This document shows, piece after piece, positions 37,947-50,212 of a stretch of DNA of 64,000 nucleotides. Within the stretch, counting starts at the first letter, position 1. Each line of letters opens with the position of its first letter. Under the pieces are notes generated by a model. That model was not told the DNA's origin, made no database searches, and saw nothing but the letters and a program-made list of their open reading frames with translations. Position numbers and translations under genes: made by a program. The DNA is from Lota lota. Taxonomy: Eukaryota; Chordata; Actinopteri; Gadiformes; Lotidae. The stretch spans positions 1,738,954-1,802,953 of the forward strand of contig JACYXH010000017.1 in assembly GCA_026745465.1 (NCBI GenBank). The letters are read 5' to 3'.

Positions 37947-38476
37947 TTAACCATATCTTATCCTATGCATTATTTCATCATTTCAATATACCGTACCATC
38001 TAAAAAAGAAGTGAGAAAGGGTTTACTTTTTAACATTGCATGCTTTGTCCAAGCACCGTTTTATTTATCATTAGAAACGTATCATTGGAAGGCAGTAAGT
38101 AAGGTTACTTTTTAGTGGACATTACAGTAAAATAAAAAACAAAGATGCTTCTCTGAAAGTTACAAAAAAAGGCTCAGCGCCATGCTATGCGTTGCACTTT
38201 AAAACAGCAAATTAGCCCTTCCAGATATGCTAATTTCCAATCCCCAAAAATAATAAAATACAAATGAACACAACAGTTAAGACACAAACGTTTGGTGTGG
38301 CTTTATTACAGCCCTTCTCTTGAAGAGGCTGGATGGGGTCAGCACTGGTGTCCAACCATCCTAAATAATGAGCAAATTACAGAGGCTGTGGACACCGCTT
38401 CCATGCATCACAGCACAGTCAACAATTAGTAAATTAAAATGTAACCGGCTGAACTGAAAGAGGCCTCCTAATTCAG

Positions 38477-38493
38477 ATGCAAATAAACAATGG
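38477..38493 (+). promoter_or_regulatory. adjacent POU octamer and SOX motifs
   Basis: ATGCAAAT (38477-38484, exact POU octamer) is followed after one base by AACAATGG (38486-38493, SOX-type). Read on the other strand the SOX word precedes an inverted octamer, so the arrangement is not the canonical same-strand SOX-OCT composite. Function is inference. Confidence 0.35.
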
Positions 38494-38560
38494 TCATGCA
38501 TGGTAATGTCCCTACAATAATTAGGACAACCCGAAGTTGTCAAGTGAATTCAATTGGTCC

Positions 38561-38561
38561 G

Positions 38562-38629
<68 letters not shown>
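38561..38629 (+). repeat. (CT)n microsatellite, about 33 units
   Basis: Pure CT run after a single CG interruption. Confidence 0.97.
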
Positions 38630-38634
<5 letters not shown>

Positions 38635-39424
38635 TATACATATTGCCCTGTATTCCTTCCTAATAATGTACACTACAGTTGGTTAACACTAGCACTAACA
38701 TTTTCCATAATGTTATCGAATTCAAAATTCAGATGTGTGGACCGATCACAAGACACAAGATGTTGTACTACATGGTCAGCAGTTCCACATCGACAGGAGA
38801 CAATGGTCCAAGGGTAATAGCGATGCCCTTATTCCGTTTGTCTATTGTGTCACATTTCAGTCATATAAAGTCTTTGGGATTAGTCATACCTTGTTTGTAA
38901 GACACCATGGTCAGATGTTGGTTAGTGGTGTGACTGATGCAGGCACTCTCTTCAGAACTGATATGCAAAGATTATAGAGACATATTAAGACAAGAGAAAA
39001 GAATAATCTGTGGTGGGTTGATACTGATATATTTATACATCCAAACAGTTCTGCCTGTTTTCTTTATTCTGAAATACTGACGGACTGTGACAAACAGGTT
39101 ATGTTACACCATGGATTTTGAATACATTGGCTATAGCAATCTCCTGCAAGTATCAGTCCAATGTATTATTTTCAGCCGGACAATACAATAAAGTATTCTT
39201 TGGTATTAAAGTTGATCACGTTTGTCAAGTTGTCACTTTAAATGTAACAAAAGGAATGAAAGCAATTGAGCCAGAAAAGTTAAAAAAGGAAACAAGGACG
39301 AGAAGAAAGACAGACGTTTGAGAGTGTACTTTCTTATCAAAACATCCACGTACACAGGCTGGGAGGACACTGATCAGAAGTTCACTCAGCTTCGGCCAAT
39401 CACGCCCGGCCCAGTCGTCCGTCT
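38630..39424. other. non-coding DNA
   Basis: No gene is supported; the open frames near 38554-38977 overlap one another and show no family. Confidence 0.5.
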
Positions 39425-39447
39425 CCCCCCCCCCCCCCCCCCCCCCC
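39425..39447 (+). repeat. poly(C) tract, 23 bases
   Basis: Uninterrupted run of 23 C. Confidence 0.95.
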
Positions 39448-39589
39448 GTAGCGAGATATGGGGGGTTAGGGCAGCCTTTATTAAAATGTCCCGGCCCTTG
39501 TGTTCTGTTTCGCCTGAGCTACTGTCCACCAGAATGTCAGTGCATGTGTCTGTTATCAATACTATTTTCTCCTGAGGGTTTTTTCAGGG

Positions 39590-39591
<2 letters not shown>

Positions 39592-39624
<33 letters not shown>
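39592..39624 (+). repeat. poly(G) tract, 33 bases
   Basis: Uninterrupted run of 33 G, about 145 bases after the poly(C) tract, so the two can pair as an inverted homopolymer repeat. Confidence 0.95.
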
Positions 39625-39627
<3 letters not shown>

Positions 39628-39689
39628 TATCCTGGGGTCATGCATATGACATTTTGAATTGAAAAGCAAAAGACAAGCATAGAGACACA

Positions 39690-40074
39690 CAGACTGATGC
39701 ACACTAACACACACACACACACACACGTCAAACCGTCGGCACATGTCAAGAATATCCAAGCAAAGAGAGACAAACACACATAAGCACACAGACTCGCATA
39801 CAAACTTTCTCTCTCGCACACAGACACGCGCACATACGCACACACACACACAGCAGATCATCAAAACAGCCTTGCCAAGGATGTCATTCTAGCAGAGACT
39901 CCCAGACACACACACACACTCTTACACTCTTGCGCACACAGACAAACAGACACACACACACATACTCTCTCTCTAACACACACAATATCACACTCTTCTC
40001 ACGTATTCACACACACACACATGTCAGACCGTCAACACATACCATACAAACAGACTTGCACACAAACTTTCTCC

Positions 40075-40107
<33 letters not shown>

Positions 40108-40423
40108 CAGACCATCAAAACCGCCATGACAAGAATATCACCCTTGTTCTAGCTGTCTGGTTTCGGCAGCATATGACGGCGTGCTAAAACTAGACAGAGA
40201 TGACGTAGCGCCAGGCAGTTCTTTGGTATCGTAGTTGGGTTCAGGAAGCTTTATCTCTCTTCACTCCACAGCACTGATGAGGTCATCCAGGTATCTCTCC
40301 TTGTCACTCAGAGGGGCCTTTGTCCAGTCCTGGATACCTTGCCTTCTGCTGTCAATCATTATATCTATCTATCTCTGTCTCTATCACACTGTGAGGTCTA
40401 TCTCTCTCTCCCCCGTCTCCTTT

Positions 40424-40505
<82 letters not shown>

Positions 40506-40725
40506 CTCCCCAGTGGGGGATACATCCCAGAGGAAGATATGTGTAGAGAGGCAGACCGTGTGCAGTAAAAGCTGACAAAGTACATCATTAATCTATCTAG
40601 CGCTCTCTCTTATACACACGGCCACACACGCACATACACACACCAATTCCCACACACAGATGCATCGCATGCACGCACACACAAACACATGCACACACGC
40701 GCGCACACACCCATTCACAAACACA
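39690..40725 (+). repeat. cluster of (CA)n and (CT)n arrays
   Basis: CA-rich sequence fills 39690-40110, with recurring blocks such as cacacacatgtcagaccgtcaacac (near 40010) and cacacacgtcaaaccgtcggcac (near 39718), and acaaactttctc (39800, 40062), so part of it is an expanded longer unit. A pure (CT)n run of about 40 units follows at 40425-40503, and CA/GC-rich sequence at 40612-40725. Confidence 0.9.
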
Positions 40726-40987
40726 GTTTGTTAACTTTGGTGCATGTGGGTTGCGAACAGAGTGTGTCCATGCATATTTACGGAACATGTTAGATGAGTT
40801 CTCATGTGTAAAGATACCAGAGGAGGTGTATCTGGACATGTTCTTGTATAAGCCTGCATTCATGGACACAGAATAAGAAAGTACATATGTGGACGGAGCC
40901 ATGGAGAAGTCAAGCGATTTGAAAATTGATAGGTAGATTAGTAAACACCTGCTGCCACTAACTCACCTGTCATCTAAACAGGTTCCA

Positions 40988-41512
40988 AGAGCCACGCCCC
41001 CTCCTAACTCTTCCTTACAGACAGAGCCACGCCCCCTCCTATCTCTCCCCTACAGACAGAGCCACGCCCCCTCCTATCTCTCCCCTACAGACAGAGCCAC
41101 GCCCCCTCCTAACTCTTCCTTACAGAGAGCCTCGCCCCCTCCTATCTCTCCCCTACAGACAGAGCCACGCCCCCTCCTAACTCTTCCTTACAGAGAGAGC
41201 CACGCCCCCTCCTGTCTCTCCCCTACAGACAGAGCCACGCCCCCTCCTAACTCTTCCTTACAGAGAGAGCCACGCCCCATCCTATCTCTCCCCTACATAC
41301 AGAGCCACGCCCCCTCCTAACTCTTCCTTACAGAGAAAGCCACGCCCCCTCCTATCTCTCCCCTACAGACAGAGCCACGCCCCCTCCTAACTCTTCCTTA
41401 CAGAGAGAGCCACGCCCCCTCTTATCTCTCCCCTACAGACAGAGCCACGCCCCCTCCTAACTCTTCCTTACAGAGAGACCCACGCCCCCTCCTATCTCTC
41501 CCCTACAGACAG
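40988..41512 (+). repeat. 35-bp minisatellite, 15 units, alternating A/B unit types
   Basis: Fifteen head-to-tail 35-base units (525 bases). Every unit carries GCCACGCCCCCTCCT or a one- or two-base variant. Two forms alternate: A ends AACTCTTCCTTACAG and B ends ATCTCTCCCCTACAG, in the order A B B then A B repeated six times. The 70-base dimer is therefore the current unit of expansion. CCACGCCCC matches KLF/SP-type sites. No spacers are present. Confidence 0.97.
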
Positions 41513-42240
41513 ATCCGCCACCCACACCTCCATAATCTTTATGTCTCTACTTGCTTCATTCTGCTGACCACACTCAGCTCAGCAGCCAAGTTCATGTATT
41601 TTTTATGGAAGCCTCTGCAAATGGAGATTGACATTGACATTGACTGTTATAGTGCCTTCCTTGCTGTCTGTCACGTCTGAGTCCCTTTAAGTCTTTAGAA
41701 AGCTACCTGGAGATGATGAAATTACTTCTTATCGATTCTTCTGTTATTCCCATTATCTTGAGACAATTGTGATGGATTAAGCATCTGTTATTTACTGAGC
41801 ATCAGGATCCATAGTGGGATAGATTCATATGTTACTCAGTCCTATGGACTATGTCTTTATATTTTACATATATATTTTTATGATTTGTAATATGTCTTCA
41901 TAATTGCTGTCCTATGTATTCTGCTATGGGACTTTAATGTCCCATCTGGGATTAATAAAGCATATACAATTTTATATCACTGATTAATTCTCTCAAAGCC
42001 AAGGACAAAAGGCTGTTGAAAAAAGTATGGAGTGAAATGACGAGTCACTTAAAGCCTCCTCAATCAGCCCTATGTTAATCTTCTCTGAGGAGCTACAGTT
42101 CTCTGGGCTTGATTGCACTTGTCTTTTGAGTCCAGAGACTGCGGCTTCAATCTAGGGTTCATTGTGTTAGTAACAATAGCTTATTTATTTATTTAAAAAT
42201 GTTTTAGTGCCCAAGTAAAAAACGAATAATGGATGAGAGG
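41513..42240. other. non-coding DNA with LINE-like tail
   Basis: No gene. At 41927-41964 the words gggactttaatgtccca...gggattaataaagcatatac match, in the opposite sense, the LINE-tail motif seen at 21461, 46123 and 57399. Confidence 0.5.
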
Positions 42241-42244
42241 GGGT

Positions 42245-42288
42245 GGGGGGGGGGGGGGGGGGGGGGGGGGTTGGTGGGGGGGGGGGGG
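42245..42288 (+). repeat. two poly(G) tracts (26 and 13 bases)
   Basis: G26 at 42245-42270, then ttggt and G13 at 42276-42288. Confidence 0.95.
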
Positions 42289-43379
42289 CCGATGTACTGC
42301 CAGGGTCTCACCTGCAGTACCAGACCATGGCAGAGAGCTGACCTACTGGTATCCATCCAGATGTTTTCAGGGACCCACCCCCATTACTGGGATCAAAACT
42401 CAGGGTGAAGGGCGCAAATTAGGGTGTCTGCCACAGAACCAATTACAGAAATATATTTGGACTCAAAACTCAAATGTTTAATCTCAGAATCCTGATTTAT
42501 TCCATGTACTCGCCCACCCTTATGTAGCAAAATGACCTAATACTCAGATTTCTAGGTCCCTCTAGAAACGTTACGTTTCAAAGCAAACTACAAATATTTA
42601 CGTTTCCAGACCAAACAACCAATAATTACATCCATGAGTTACGTACTATTAAGTAGTTACGCACCCAGTTATTTTAGTACAAATTTAAGAAGCTATTTAC
42701 AGAATTTGTTGGCTTCGGCCGGTTCCAATTCAAAACAAGCACACCCTTGATTCTGGCATTGGGGAAGTATTTCACATGGAAAATGACTTGGCAGCCAAAC
42801 CTGCCGGTTGTTTTGCCTAACCCCAATACTCAATACAATTGCTGCATATGTAAAGACACATATTTGCATTCTGAGCTATACACATATATATAAATACAAC
42901 GCTTTAATTAGGCCTGCTTTAGCTATCAGGGCTGGTCATATCATCCTTTTAATTGCTTGTTTTGTTTCCGCTTTGGCAACCTCAGTCTCCTTTCCTCCCT
43001 TTGTTTATTTTTTCCATGGACTAGTTTCCTATTTATTTTCTTTATAGTCCCTCCCCCAGTCACATTTATTTCCCTATAGAAATGAATGCCAGGCTTCCAT
43101 AAAACAAATGGGCTCTGTAAAACGGTCTATTAAAGTCTATTAGAATGCACTGTGTTGTTGTTCATCTCTGTCCTAACCACCGAGCCTCTCCCATACTGAC
43201 AACAGACAATAAAAAGAGAGTGGAAAAAAGGCTGCCCAGGCGTAGCTTTCTTTAACTGAGTAAGAGAGAGAACAACAAGTTCAGCCTGATGTACAATGTT
43301 TAGTACACCGGGCCATATTTTGTGAAACGGGAGTTGGGAGGGGGGAGAAAACACAGTTCTGTTACAGTAGGACGGAATG
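42289..43379. other. non-coding DNA
   Basis: No gene is supported. Unique sequence. Confidence 0.5.
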
Positions 43380-43752
43380 TTAAAGGGAAGATTTAAGATA
43401 TATTATTTGAGTATCATTTTTTTTTATAAATGCCATAGCCATCCGCCAGTTATTAGTGAGTGGAATGCGCTGTGGAAATATCTCTTTCTAGTTGGCTGCG
43501 CCTGCCTCTGTATGAGACCATTTCGATTTTAGACCGCTCCCGGCTCCTTTCTGACCAATCAGGGCATCTCTACAGCGATTGGTTTGGGGAATCCACCTTG
43601 CATGTCAATTACAGTTGCGTGAAATGCAACACCTCTATATGGTGGAGAAACATCAGAGGGAGGGAGCAGAGAGGGAGGAAGCTTTTTTTGGTGTTAGAAT
43701 TGTTCTCTCTCTCTTTACAACTCTTTAATCGTACCTACTGAAGCACCTTTAA
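43380..43752 (-). mobile_element. TTAA-type MITE, copy 3 (inverted)
   Basis: Opposite orientation to the other copies: gaccgctcccggctcctttctgaccaatcagggcatc (43532-43568 region) is the complement of their gccctgattggtca...gggagcggtc block. The termini are TTAAAGGGAAGATTTAA on the left and AATCGTACCTACTGAAGCACCTTTAA on the right. Confidence 0.8.
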
Positions 43753-44954
43753 TGCTGCCGTATACACAGACAGACAATGGGCTGGGCCTTTGGAGGCTGT
43801 ACAGATTCTACTACATCCTAATCACTAACAAGGCCCTAACAGAAAATTAATGACAACTAATGTGCTAATGGTCTCTCGCTAACCCCAATGTTACAGGTTG
43901 TAACTTTCACAACCCACCGGATTTCTGTGTGGGAAACAACGGACAAAGCTGCTGAAAAAGCATGTGGACGGACTCACTGCAGACCCCCCACTAGTGTGAC
44001 AGAATCAGGGCAAACAGTGAGAAAGACACAGAAGGTTAAACAACTGAAGAGCAGTGTATCTCAATGGTGGTTTTTTTGTTTTTTTACTCCTCATTAAATC
44101 CTTGAGGCTAATAAAGAATGTTTAAGTCGAAGCTAGCTTTTGTTTAGACTTGGAAAGATCTATTGCTTTACCTGGCCAAGGGCCACTACTTACTTGAAGC
44201 AAGGGGTGAGGTTTGCTTCAGTCAACCATGCATTGTGAAAGAGCTGCGTTGAGATACTTTTTGAGATACGTTTGTGAGAATTTCTGTGGATTTGCATATT
44301 TTGTTTTGTTTAGCTTTTACCCCAAACCACCTGCCACTAAGATGAGCACACAACAGCAATCCTAACAGAATCCTACAACATCTGTTGGAAAAACAGCTAA
44401 GACGAAAGCACAATGAAACATGTCAAATATGGAAAATAATTACTTTTCCATAGATTCCAAGATTATAATACATCTGTTTCCAACATATAATTGGATCCTG
44501 GCAGTCATTTGGTATCATTTCCGGTTAGAACAAACATTAAAACAGTAGTTAAAACAAGCCCTTTTTGTTTCCTGCGTGTTGGCTGTAAACACTGCACTCT
44601 GGTTAAAAGCGTACGGCTCACTGAATCCCTTTGGCTTGGGACTGTTCCCAAGCCCTGGACTCAGAAGGTGTTCTGTTCACTGGCAAATACAAGTTGAAAC
44701 GTTCTCCAGGTTCCCCAGGGCGCCCAGCCCTATGTGTTCCTGCCATCTTGCTGTGTCCCCCCTCTTCTAACCCGTCCAATCACAGCATAAGGGAACTGTT
44801 CTCTGTCTGTTGTTGGGTCCCTCCCAAAATGAAAAAAGGAATCTTGTTTAAATGGATGAAAATGCTTTCTAAATTTGGAACACAAGTATGTATGAATTGA
44901 CTTTAACTATTACGTTTAACAACATGCGATTAGTGTTGGACAAGTAATATCTGC

Positions 44955-44958
<4 letters not shown>
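43753..44958. other. non-coding DNA
   Basis: No gene is supported; the overlapping open frames at 44491-44900 have no family match. Confidence 0.5.

Positions 44959-45002
<44 letters not shown>
44959..45002. repeat. (TA)n microsatellite, about 22 units
   Basis: Pure TA run. Confidence 0.97.
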
Positions 45003-45007
<5 letters not shown>

Positions 45008-45032
45008 CTTTTTTATAAATGATTCCCTTTCC

Positions 45033-45095
45033 AATATCTCAACTTATATTGTCAATATCGACAATATTGCATTGTGTTTTCCAAATTGAGATATT
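45033..45095. repeat. nested inverted repeat
   Basis: Outer arms AATATCTCAACTT (45033-45045) and AAATTGAGATATT (45083-45095) are complementary with one mismatch. An inner hairpin, ATATTGTC (45046-45053) with GACAATAT (45060-45067), sits directly against the left arm. Confidence 0.8.
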
Positions 45096-46305
45096 AATTG
45101 ATATGAGATGTCTAACTTACTTAAGGTTGGCCACTTTCCAAGTCATGAGGTACTTATATAGTTATGTACACAGTAGTTCCTGCACAACAGTAATATAAAT
45201 AATAAGAGGCTTAATAGACATCTTAAGGTCATCCGTGTCTGTGTTGAATTCAAACTTTATTCAGCTGATGATAAAAATAAGAAAGGCAACAGTACATTTA
45301 ATGAATATAATTTATTTGGAATGTCAATTACTTTCAGAACTGTGTACTTGGTATACACATTTATAGCAGCAAACTTTATCCAAGTTGAATATCAGGTAAA
45401 AAAAGAATATGTTTATTTTATATTAGCCTGTATTTTATCTTAGGCTTGCTGAGCATCACAGGAATGCCCAAATATATACTGTAGCTTTAACCCTCATGAC
45501 AAATTCTTAATTCAACCTGCATAGAACACATCAATCAGTAAAGCACCCATTTTATTCTTTCATTCTGGAGAAAGTTTGGAATGGTTCGGACTGAAAATGC
45601 ACCCCAAGGTGATACATTTATTTTTTATTTTTTTGCTGTGATCCGTCTCTTCTCCTCTCCTCCATCGCTGCCAGTTGGTGCTGACTCAGCAGCCTGACCT
45701 GGCCTGGCCCCTTCATTTTCCTGCCAAGTCCGTCCCAGTTCCCCCCCTCTCGATGTTTACCCCGCAGAACCCAAGCCACGAAGAGCAATTTGTGTGTCCT
45801 TTATTGATGCTAGATTATGTCAATTATCCTGTTAAATGATACAAGCCTTCTGTCTAAAACAACCCCTTTTGTGATAGAGCCCATTTATATTGTCTGTTCA
45901 CTGTTGTGTTTTCTTTCAAATATTAGAGTACTAGAGGTTGGATTTAAGGAAATACTTTCTCGTACTCTCTTTTGTGGAGGAGGGTTGCCTTGCTTTATTA
46001 CAAAGCACGTTTAAAAAGCTGAAGTCAACCGGCATCTTGCTCAGATGGCCTCTGTATGTTTGTATTTGTTCCTTGGCTTGGAACAAATGGCTTGGCCTGT
46101 TTGCTTTTGAATTGCATCCAAAAGATAGGATAAGATAAGATATAGCTTTATTTATCCTGAGGTTATTTATTGTGCAAAATGTGCAGGAACTTATCAGAGA
46201 ACCGTTAAAATACTGTTCTCCGCAGTTCAAAGAGGGAATGCGAGCTTTGCACTCATGTGGGCTCTAATGCCGCTTTCAAATCTACTTATGCCTCAGTGAA
46301 CACAC

Positions 46306-46343
<38 letters not shown>

Positions 46344-47643
46344 TACCCACCTTCCGACTTCCCAGCCTGCACACCTACTGCTGTCGGGATGAAACAAGAT
46401 TAATGCAAAGAATCTTGCAGGAAGGGGAGGTCAGCACAAGAATGCATGTTGTCATTGCTTAGCATTCAAAACTGACTGCATCAGCGAAAGCAATCAAATA
46501 CAGAACATTGTCTTTTCCTCGTGTTGATGCATTTCAAATACAGACACACATTACGAGGTTTATTAAAACATTCAAAAGTGTTTAGACTGCACTGGTGCTG
46601 TCACATGTTCACCCTCCATAGTGAATTCTGTATGTGGACTATTCACTGTTTAATCTAGTGTTGAATGTTACAGACAAATGTGTTGCGTTTGGGATAAACA
46701 CACAAATGATTGAATCTTATTACGATTTAATGTTATCGTGAATGACGTGTACAGCAAGTGTCTCTGGCTGAAAGTAAATAAAGTAAAAACATGTCATTCA
46801 GATGTTCAAATAAAACATTTGACACATTTTTTATATATGTTCTTCCACAAATGGAGTCCAACATTGGAGTCCACGACATTCTAAATTTCAACGTCATGTA
46901 ATCCCACCGTTCTTTATTCAGAATAAAATATACATCTATAATGATATACTGTGGGAGTGTGTGGCTGGTTTAAGCAACTTCACCTAGTGTGAGGCTGCAC
47001 ACCTGTTGTGCATTGAGAAATCAAAGTGCACAGGTTAAACCAGCCATCACCACACACAAAAAGAGATCTGCATGGCAGCATGGAGCACCAGTTCCATGTG
47101 TCATTATCGACAAACTTCTACGATATACCGGCTTTCAACATCACCACCCTGCGTCCTGTGTCCAGAGGAGCCCAGTCAAAGTCCCCTAGGTGGAGTGTGG
47201 TAGCCACCTAGGTGGCGTGTAGCAAGTGACATTGTTACGCATACATTCTTGAATTGCCAATGATTTTTGGCCATTAGTATATTGTTATTGCTTCAGGAGG
47301 ATTGACAAATAGGGGGGGCTGAGGTTTACCCTCATCCTGGGTTTCATTGCTCTGCCTGGGGTTTCTCTGGGTGTAAAAGGTCTGTCTCTAGCTGTTTCCC
47401 CCTGTGTTGATAGATAAGGAGAGAAATGGCACGTTGTTGCAATGGTTGCAGTCCTTACTGCTGGGCTCTCCATAAAAGCTCCCTGTACCGGAACATAAAG
47501 GAAGGCAAATAGATAAATACAAATAAACGGTATACTGTAAAGTACTTTCTGTTATTGTTTTTCTATCATGTAACGCACTTACTCCCTATAACTACCTTAT
47601 GTTTTAAAAGATCTTGAATCAACAAGATTTATTATTATCATAA

Positions 47644-47647
<4 letters not shown>
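45096..47647. other. non-coding DNA
   Basis: No gene. It holds a MAF-type site at 45679-45691 in a unique stretch (45600-45850), a LINE-tail motif at 46123-46165 (gataagataagatatagctttatttatcc), and a (CA)n run at 46301-46341. Confidence 0.5.
45679..45691 (+). promoter_or_regulatory. perfect 13-bp MAF recognition element (T-MARE)
   Basis: TGCTGACTCAGCA equals the consensus palindrome bound by MAF homodimers and small-MAF/CNC (NFE2, NRF) heterodimers, with an AP-1 core inside. It lies in a unique, repeat-free stretch with a pyrimidine-rich flank. Occupancy is unknown. Confidence 0.55.

Positions 47648-47702
<55 letters not shown>
47648..47702. repeat. (TA)n microsatellite, about 27 units
   Basis: Pure TA run ending in tacagtatgtac. 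Confidence 0.97.
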
Positions 47703-47705
<3 letters not shown>

Positions 47706-50212
47706 TATGTACATAATGTGTTTTTAGAACAACATCGCCAAGGCTGTTATGTGTGATTGGCTCCTTAATCAGCCAACACAGAATACCAACAGTGGTTTAC
47801 AGCTTTTGATTAGTCAAATAATTGACCTTCACCTCTGCAAGGAGTTTGCAAACCAATTTTATAGCATGACATTTTCCTTCTGTCTTTGTTTCTCTGCGTG
47901 TGTTCTGCTCCCAGTTAAATAATCTTTTTTCAGAGGCCCAACCAAAAGCCCGGTCTTCAGAGACAGATACATTCCGAAATGAGTTGGCACATTCATGTTG
48001 TGACATAAAAAGTAAGCAGTGATTCATGCTTCCCAAATGCCCAATTTGCATGACCTATTCCTTACAAAAATGCATGCACATATAAATAAAGAAAGATGTT
48101 GCTGAGCAAACAAAAAGAACATTTTAGTGAAACACAGCCGCACACACAAACACATGCACCCAAACAAAGACATCAATACTCATCCATAAACCAATTTGTT
48201 TTCTTACGTTTTATTTGGCAAATCCTTGATAAACAATTATTATATAATTAATAATAGAGAATCATGGATCCACTTATATACGCGAAAGGCTCAGCTTACT
48301 TCATGGACATTTTGCTGTATTTCTAAAGCCAATTATAAAGAATGTAATTCAATATAGCTGTGGTTTTCTGCACTCAAATATACCTAACATGAGCGTGTGT
48401 ATCCATGCTGCATGATCAAGATCATGACCGTTGGTCGTTGCTAAATAATAGTAGGATTAAAAGTCTTGTTTCAAACAGTTTTTGAAGGCATCAGACCAGT
48501 AAATGCTAATGGACAATTTTATGTTTCACACATATTTTCAGCACGGGAACTATGTTTGACATCACAAATAGCTCAAGCATATCATGGACGAAAATGAAAG
48601 ACATTTTTTTATGAACCATTTTTGGCGCCGAACACATGCAATGTGATGACGGCGCCAGAAAGCCATCATGTTGTCATACTTTCAAGGGAACATTGTGTAG
48701 GATTTAGACTGGTCTGCTCATTTTTAATCACCATAAACATACATACTGTATATGCCAAATCAATCAAAGTGGTATCGTCAGCTCATATACAATACAGACT
48801 CTGCTTTGTGTGCATAGATTCTATTCTTATCCCGTCCTGTCTCTTAAATTCCTCCTCGGCAGCCAATTTCTTCCGCTTTTCCCCATTAGGGTACTTGACC
48901 GAATAACTGCTGTTACCTGAGCTCTTATTTCATGCATTCGGTAGTATCTGGCGTAGCCCGAAGACTACAACAACCACAATACCACTGAGATGGCCAGTTG
49001 AGGCAAATTTGCATACACACTCATAAAAAGCCCAACACAATGTTTCCATTTTAGCTGTTTGGAGGGATTTCTTCTACAAGCCTATATACATTGAACTATA
49101 TAAATATATGGTGGTTATACTGCCCATGCACGCCCGTATACATAATGGAGGAGTGTGTGAGCCTCAATGCCCGAGCCTTAAATTAGGCTAGGATGGCCGG
49201 TCTGAAACAACTGGGTTCATTTGGTTTAGCATTAGCATTCTAGTGCCATCTTTCATTCCTGTGCGTTCCTCATGCTGGTCTGATCTAAGAATTGCAGCTT
49301 CACATTAATGTCTCAAACAAAATCCATTCCTTATGGTGTACCATCCACAGTGGACTTAACTTAAAGCAGCCTTACCCATTTTGAAACCTTAGCTGTAATA
49401 ATTGTGTTCAGACACTGTGTTAAAGCAGTTTGCTTATTTGATTAATTTTTTGCAATCAAATTATTATATTATTATCACACCAAGCCGAGGGGTACTCGGC
49501 TTGGTGTGAGTCAATCAGCACCTTGTAGGCGGGAATAAAAAAAAAAGATATGCTGATGGAATCTGTGTGAGAATTGTGAGCAACAGAAAACAACATGCTA
49601 ACTCCCGTCGCCAAACGTTGCCTTTGAAGTATTTATAAAGTCTGGGGATTCGACTATTAATGTCCATAAATTTTGGCTCAAAAAATCGACAACAGTGAGC
49701 AATGTGAATCATTAACCACTTCCTGATTGGTCAAGGTGGAAGGTACCTCACCCAGGCTTCGAAAAACTGCTCAGACAGAATTATGAGGTGAAACTTAATA
49801 GAAATTCAGGATGATTATCAGGCTGAATCAGATTATCATCGTAGGACACAATAATATCCAGGATGGGGGCGGTCTCTCTTTGAATCCTCCGCTCCCTTCA
49901 TCTATTAAGCCTCAGAGTTTGTTCATCCTCATCATCAGCACCTCTACTCGCCGTGCCGTCCTGTCCCTGTCACTTTGACGGATGGAGGCAGGTGCAGGCA
50001 GAGCTTTGCCTCATTCAGGGTGATTAATACTGATGGACTCACGGCCAGTTCTGTTTACAAGCATTTCAACTCTTCAGATCTTCATGTACATGCTCCCTGT
50101 CTCCCGGTTCACGGCAAGTGAATAATGACATGGCCGATATGTCCTGCGTGGGGAGCGATGGAGGCGACGCGCGTTTAATGATGTGGGTCATTTCATACAA
50201 GCCCTAACATAT
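47703..50212. other. non-coding DNA with candidate regulatory stretch 49850-50185
   Basis: No gene. It includes a GC-rich hairpin at 49475-49509. 49850-50185 is unique, GC-richer, and has gggtgattaatactgatgg (50020 region) and cgcgcgtttaatgatg (50169 region); it could be an enhancer. Confidence 0.4.
49475..49509. repeat. GC-rich hairpin, 15-base perfect arms, 5-base loop
   Basis: TCACACCAAGCCGAG (49475-49489) and CTCGGCTTGGTGTGA (49495-49509) pair exactly around GGGTA. It is the most stable short hairpin I noticed in the window and stands in AT-rich DNA. Confidence 0.95.

Larger units (their letters stand above)
37250..38560. other. non-coding DNA with candidate regulatory stretch 38290-38545
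   Basis: No gene. It includes a 26-base palindrome (37921-37946) and a unique stretch, 38290-38545, with adjacent POU and SOX words (38477-38493) and several AATTAG/TAATTA-type words. Confidence 0.4.

Noticed and set aside
40988-41512. Possible CRISPR array
   Set aside because: Units are head-to-tail and both halves repeat, so there are no spacers.
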